Source: Symbiodinium natans (taxonomy: Eukaryota > Sar > Dinophyceae > Suessiales > Symbiodiniaceae). Taken from it: a DNA stretch of 64,000 bases. The stretch spans positions 63,623 to 127,622 of the forward strand of contig CAJNDS010000370.1 of NCBI GenBank assembly GCA_905221605.1, read 5' to 3'. This document shows, piece by piece, positions 61,483 to 64,000 of this stretch. A program made the position numbers and the translations under genes. Position 1 is the stretch's first letter, and the number at the start of each line of letters is the position of its first letter. The notes below the pieces were generated by a model. It was not told the origin of the DNA and ran no database searches. It saw nothing but the letters and a program-made list of their open reading frames with translations.

Positions 61483-63061
61483 TGTAGTTTGTCTCCTCCC
61501 ATCTTTCTTCTCTTCTTCTCCTATCTTTCTCATGGCCTGAATTCGCATAATTTCGTCTTCGCGCAAAGCTCAGCTTTCAGATCGCGGTGGACATTGCTTC
61601 GAGGCTCGTGTGGCTGGCAAGTGACCTGCTGTAAAAACAAAATGTGTACTAGTACGCGGAGAATGGTCACGAGTGAGTTCTGCAAGCCACACTGCAAGTA
61701 TCAGCTAGTAGCATATAAACCCTCTAAGCCCAGTCCAGGAACTGCTGATCGGTCATCTCAGGCTTGTCCTGTCGCTTCAGCTGCGCCTCTGGGACTCGCG
61801 CCACAGTGCTCCATAGCTGCCCTAAGCCACTTGTGACTGGGGTAGGATGTGGTGGCCTTTTAGGTGACTGGCTCGGGAATCGTACTTCCACCCAAGCTTC
61901 GGAACGGAACTAAGCCAGCGGTGACCCGCCTGCTTCACGGTTGCGAGAACCTCCGCCGCCTGCGAACCACCCATCACGCCGATTCCTGGCTGCATGGCAA
62001 GCATGGGCTGTGGCCACTCCGCTGCCTGTCGCTTCTGCCAATAGACGTAACCAGCGTGGATACCCTGCACACACACACAAATGTGTTTGCTAACGAACGG
62101 CACAAAGCATTGTTGGGCTGCAGCCACCGAGACGGGACACCCTGAACAGCTCGTCGTTTCGAACCAACTAACTCGGAAATCTCCGGAGTGTCCTTGCTAT
62201 CGAGACTGACATCTAAACCACTGTGGCGACATTTCAGATCTGCATTTGCTCCCACTATCGCTCGTGATCACTTCACTGTCTTTCCAACCTCGAAGCCTGT
62301 TCCAGCCCTATCCCACCCTACACGAACAAAACAAAAAAAGAGTTTCAAGAGGAGGCCCGTTCCCACTGCAGAACCCTGAGAGATCACTCCGTCTACAAGC
62401 TTTCGCCGGCGGCGCGGGCATTGGGCCACATGAACAGGAAGCGAGGATCAAAAGCACGGCCGCACCTGCAAAGGGGCAAAGGACTAGCCTGGTTGGGTTT
62501 GCAGGTTTTGGATGTCTCTAGAGCGTTCGTCCCACTTCGAGAACTGGTGCTTCTCATGTGTATTTGTAATTCACGCGGGTCGCTGAAAGCCTGGCAGCTT
62601 GATTCACAGGCTGCTGCCCTAGCCAGGCCAAGGCTACGAATGACAACTGCACAAAGCTTCAATGCTATACCCCAAGCGTGAGTTCAAATCATCTGGTGAC
62701 CAAGGCAGGCAAACCGCAAATGGCAACAACATAATTTTGCACGACACACTCTGAGCGAGCCTGCGCCAAGCAGTGTCATCACGTTGAAACACATGGTGCA
62801 TGTATGGAAAGCAAAAGCAGGTCTCATGCCTGAAGCAAGAACACACATTCCATGAACACAGTTATCAGCACAACAATCTGATGGGGTAGGCTGGGGATTG
62901 TGGCCAGGAACCCTTGCCAAGACAAAACTGATGCCTCCTGACACAAGTGTGATTTCCCGAGCATACATCAGGGCCAAAGACATGCGAAAGTCCTCCACCT
63001 CGGCCATCCTATTCAGTGACCCCTGAATACTATAAAACTGCCTTATGAAAAAATGACAACG
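61483..63061. other. No supported gene
   Basis: Open frames at 61489-61836, 61864-62145 and 62421-62681 plus have no motifs; a short CA run lies at 62068-62079. Confidence 0.3.
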
Positions 63062-63142
63062 CCCCTAAACCCTAGACCCTAAACCCTAAACCCTAAACCA
63101 AAAAAACCCTAAACCCTAAACCCTAAACCCCCTAAACCCTAA
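63062..63142 (-). repeat. Interstitial telomere-like tract (CCCTAAA on plus)
   Basis: About 81 bp with one CCCTAGA, an A-run interruption and a CCCCCTAAA unit. Confidence 0.93.
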
Positions 63143-63274
63143 GCATGCCGAAGGCACATGCCATAGTTCCCAGCACCATGGCTGCCAGCCACGATCACCG
63201 TGATCCTGAATGCGCAGGCAGAGAACAGCCGGCCTTTCGAACGCTGGAGCCTCGCGCTTAGGGCATGCTTGCAG

Positions 63275-63327
63275 TTAGGGTTTAGGGTTTAGGGTTTAGG
63301 GTTTAGCATTTGGGGTTTAGGGTTTGG
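63275..63327 (+). repeat. Interstitial telomere-like tract (TTTAGGG on plus)
   Basis: Seven units, one broken (TTTAGCATTTGGGG). Confidence 0.92.
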
Positions 63328-63476
63328 ACCCTGAAAGTACTTTCTACAACTGGAGTTTTTGCCTGGCGTCTTTGGCACGTCCACGCAGGCCACGGCGTTC
63401 ACCATCTTGGCCCCGTCGCGAGCGATGCCGCCATTCTCATAGGCCTGCGCATGCCCGCATCTGATCTATTGAAACT

Positions 63477-63503
63477 CCTAAACCCTAAACCCTAAACCCT
63501 AAT
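63477..63503 (-). repeat. Interstitial telomere-like tract (short)
   Basis: Three and a half units. Confidence 0.88.
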
Positions 63504-63681
63504 TTTGTTGCTTCCAGGATGGCGAGCTCCATCCAGAACGCGCGCTGGCACGCGTTCGTTTCCACTTAGTTGCTACCACATGTGGGACACGACATTAAGT
63601 TGAGTACACTCAGAAGGCTCACTGGATCTTGAGCTTAAGGACCGGGCATTGTTGACGCTGGCTTTGCTGGCTTTGCTGGCT

Positions 63682-63998
63682 TCAGAAGCTTTCCCGTGAA
63701 TGGAACGCAAAGGCGCCTTCCCCACCATGAAGCCGGTGATGTTCTGCAGGAACCTCGTGGGCAATGGTTCCCCGGAGAATTGTCACGGCACATCGTTTGA
63801 AGGGATTCTCTCGATAGTCCTTTAGACTTTTGAGTCTCCAATATTTTGCCATCCATTTGCTTCGGGGTCCGAATTCTACGTCACCATTTGGGGGGGGGGG
63901 GGGGGGGGGGGGCATGCCGAGAGAGCGGACCGTGCTGAAGAGAGCTACAGCAGATTTCATGTTGGCGCTGTTGATGACAGGCTTTGGCAATTTGGCGT
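63682..63998 (-). CDS. Unidentified coding exon running off the right edge
   Basis: The minus-strand frame is open from the window edge to a TGA at its left end. It reads KLPKPVINSANMKSAVALF, then STVRSLGM, eight Pro encoded by a 23-C run, then NGDVEFGPRSKWMAKYWRLK and KDYRENPFKRCAVTIL. Third positions favour G/C, and both sides of the C run are protein-like in the same frame only at this run length. The family was not recognised. The C run could also mark an intron. The 5' part lies beyond the window. Confidence 0.5.
   Translation of the reverse strand, partial: AKLPKPVINSANMKSAVALFSTVRSLGMPPPPPPPPNGDVEFGPRSKWMAKYWRLKSLKDYRENPFKRCAVTILRGTIAHEVPAEHHRLHGGEGAFAFHSRESF
63890..63912. repeat. Poly-G run of 23 (poly-C on the coding strand)
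   Basis: Lies within the minus-strand open frame at the right edge, where it would encode eight Pro. Confidence 0.9.
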
Positions 63999-64000
63999 GC

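Noticed and set aside
1-64000. rRNA, tRNA, U6 or spliced-leader RNA genes
   Set aside because: Conserved internal sequences of these genes were looked for by eye on both strands and not found; a covariance-model search would be needed to exclude them.

Overview
The window looks like nuclear DNA of a dinoflagellate, most likely Symbiodiniaceae-like. The reasons are: (1) short arrays of the telomere heptamer TTTAGGG/CCCTAAA are scattered through it in about 45 internal tracts, roughly 5% of the sequence; (2) the one gene that can be traced through several exons is cut by short introns, two of which fit GC donors, a dinoflagellate habit; (3) there are no long uninterrupted reading frames, bacterial operons, tRNAs or rRNAs, although base composition is balanced (about half GC). 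A coccidian such as Eimeria, which also carries AAACCCT repeats, is the main alternative, but the CAG tracts expected there are missing.

The best-supported gene is on the minus strand at about 31.05-34.88 kb: a multi-exon alpha/beta-hydrolase of the ABHD17 type. Exon by exon it shows the oxyanion segment (HAHSNGCDIG), the PGYG motif (FEFPGYGLHMGSAS), a probable nucleophile elbow (SLGAG), a core strand (GGVVLQCGFANF), the acid loop (RCPVLLIHGRNDTMIP) and a probable catalytic His (GVPGHGG) just before a stop. Six telomere-like tracts lie between its exons and two more flank the coding part. Other segments read like true exons or exon remnants but could not be assigned to families. The stronger ones are minus-strand pieces at 53.9-54.3 kb, 41.7-42.6 kb, 56.8-57.1 kb and at the right edge (63.68-64.0 kb), and plus-strand pieces at 12.0-12.5 kb, 27.5-27.7 kb (a run of 23 Asp followed by a Cys cluster resembling part of a ZZ finger), 40.2-40.5 kb, 57.8-58.1 kb, 59.0-59.35 kb and 61.1-61.5 kb (possible retroelement tail).

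The rest is repeat-rich non-coding DNA. From left to right: an AT-rich island (0.57-1.07 kb); a 0.8-kb polypyrimidine block ending in about 54 C (1.39-2.22 kb); telomere-like tracts from 2.6 to 34.96 kb, densest at 14.3-19.2 and 30.9-34.9 kb; simple-sequence blocks (CCA/CTA at 21.7-22.1, GAC at 27.46, AT at 30.0, an 11-bp minisatellite at 35.2, AG at 40.74, CTCACG at 47.86 kb); two stretches nearly free of telomere-like tracts (34.97-42.77 and 56.79-63.06 kb); and a final cluster at 63.06-63.5 kb. Two families of short terminal-inverted-repeat elements are dispersed among these. Family 1 (about 100 bp, eight copies, ends GGGGGTTTCCGAAATTAGGG) is MITE-like, and one copy has expanded an internal TA microsatellite. 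Family 2 has two copies.

All coding calls were made by reading translations and splice-site consensus by eye. Except for the hydrolase they are tentative.
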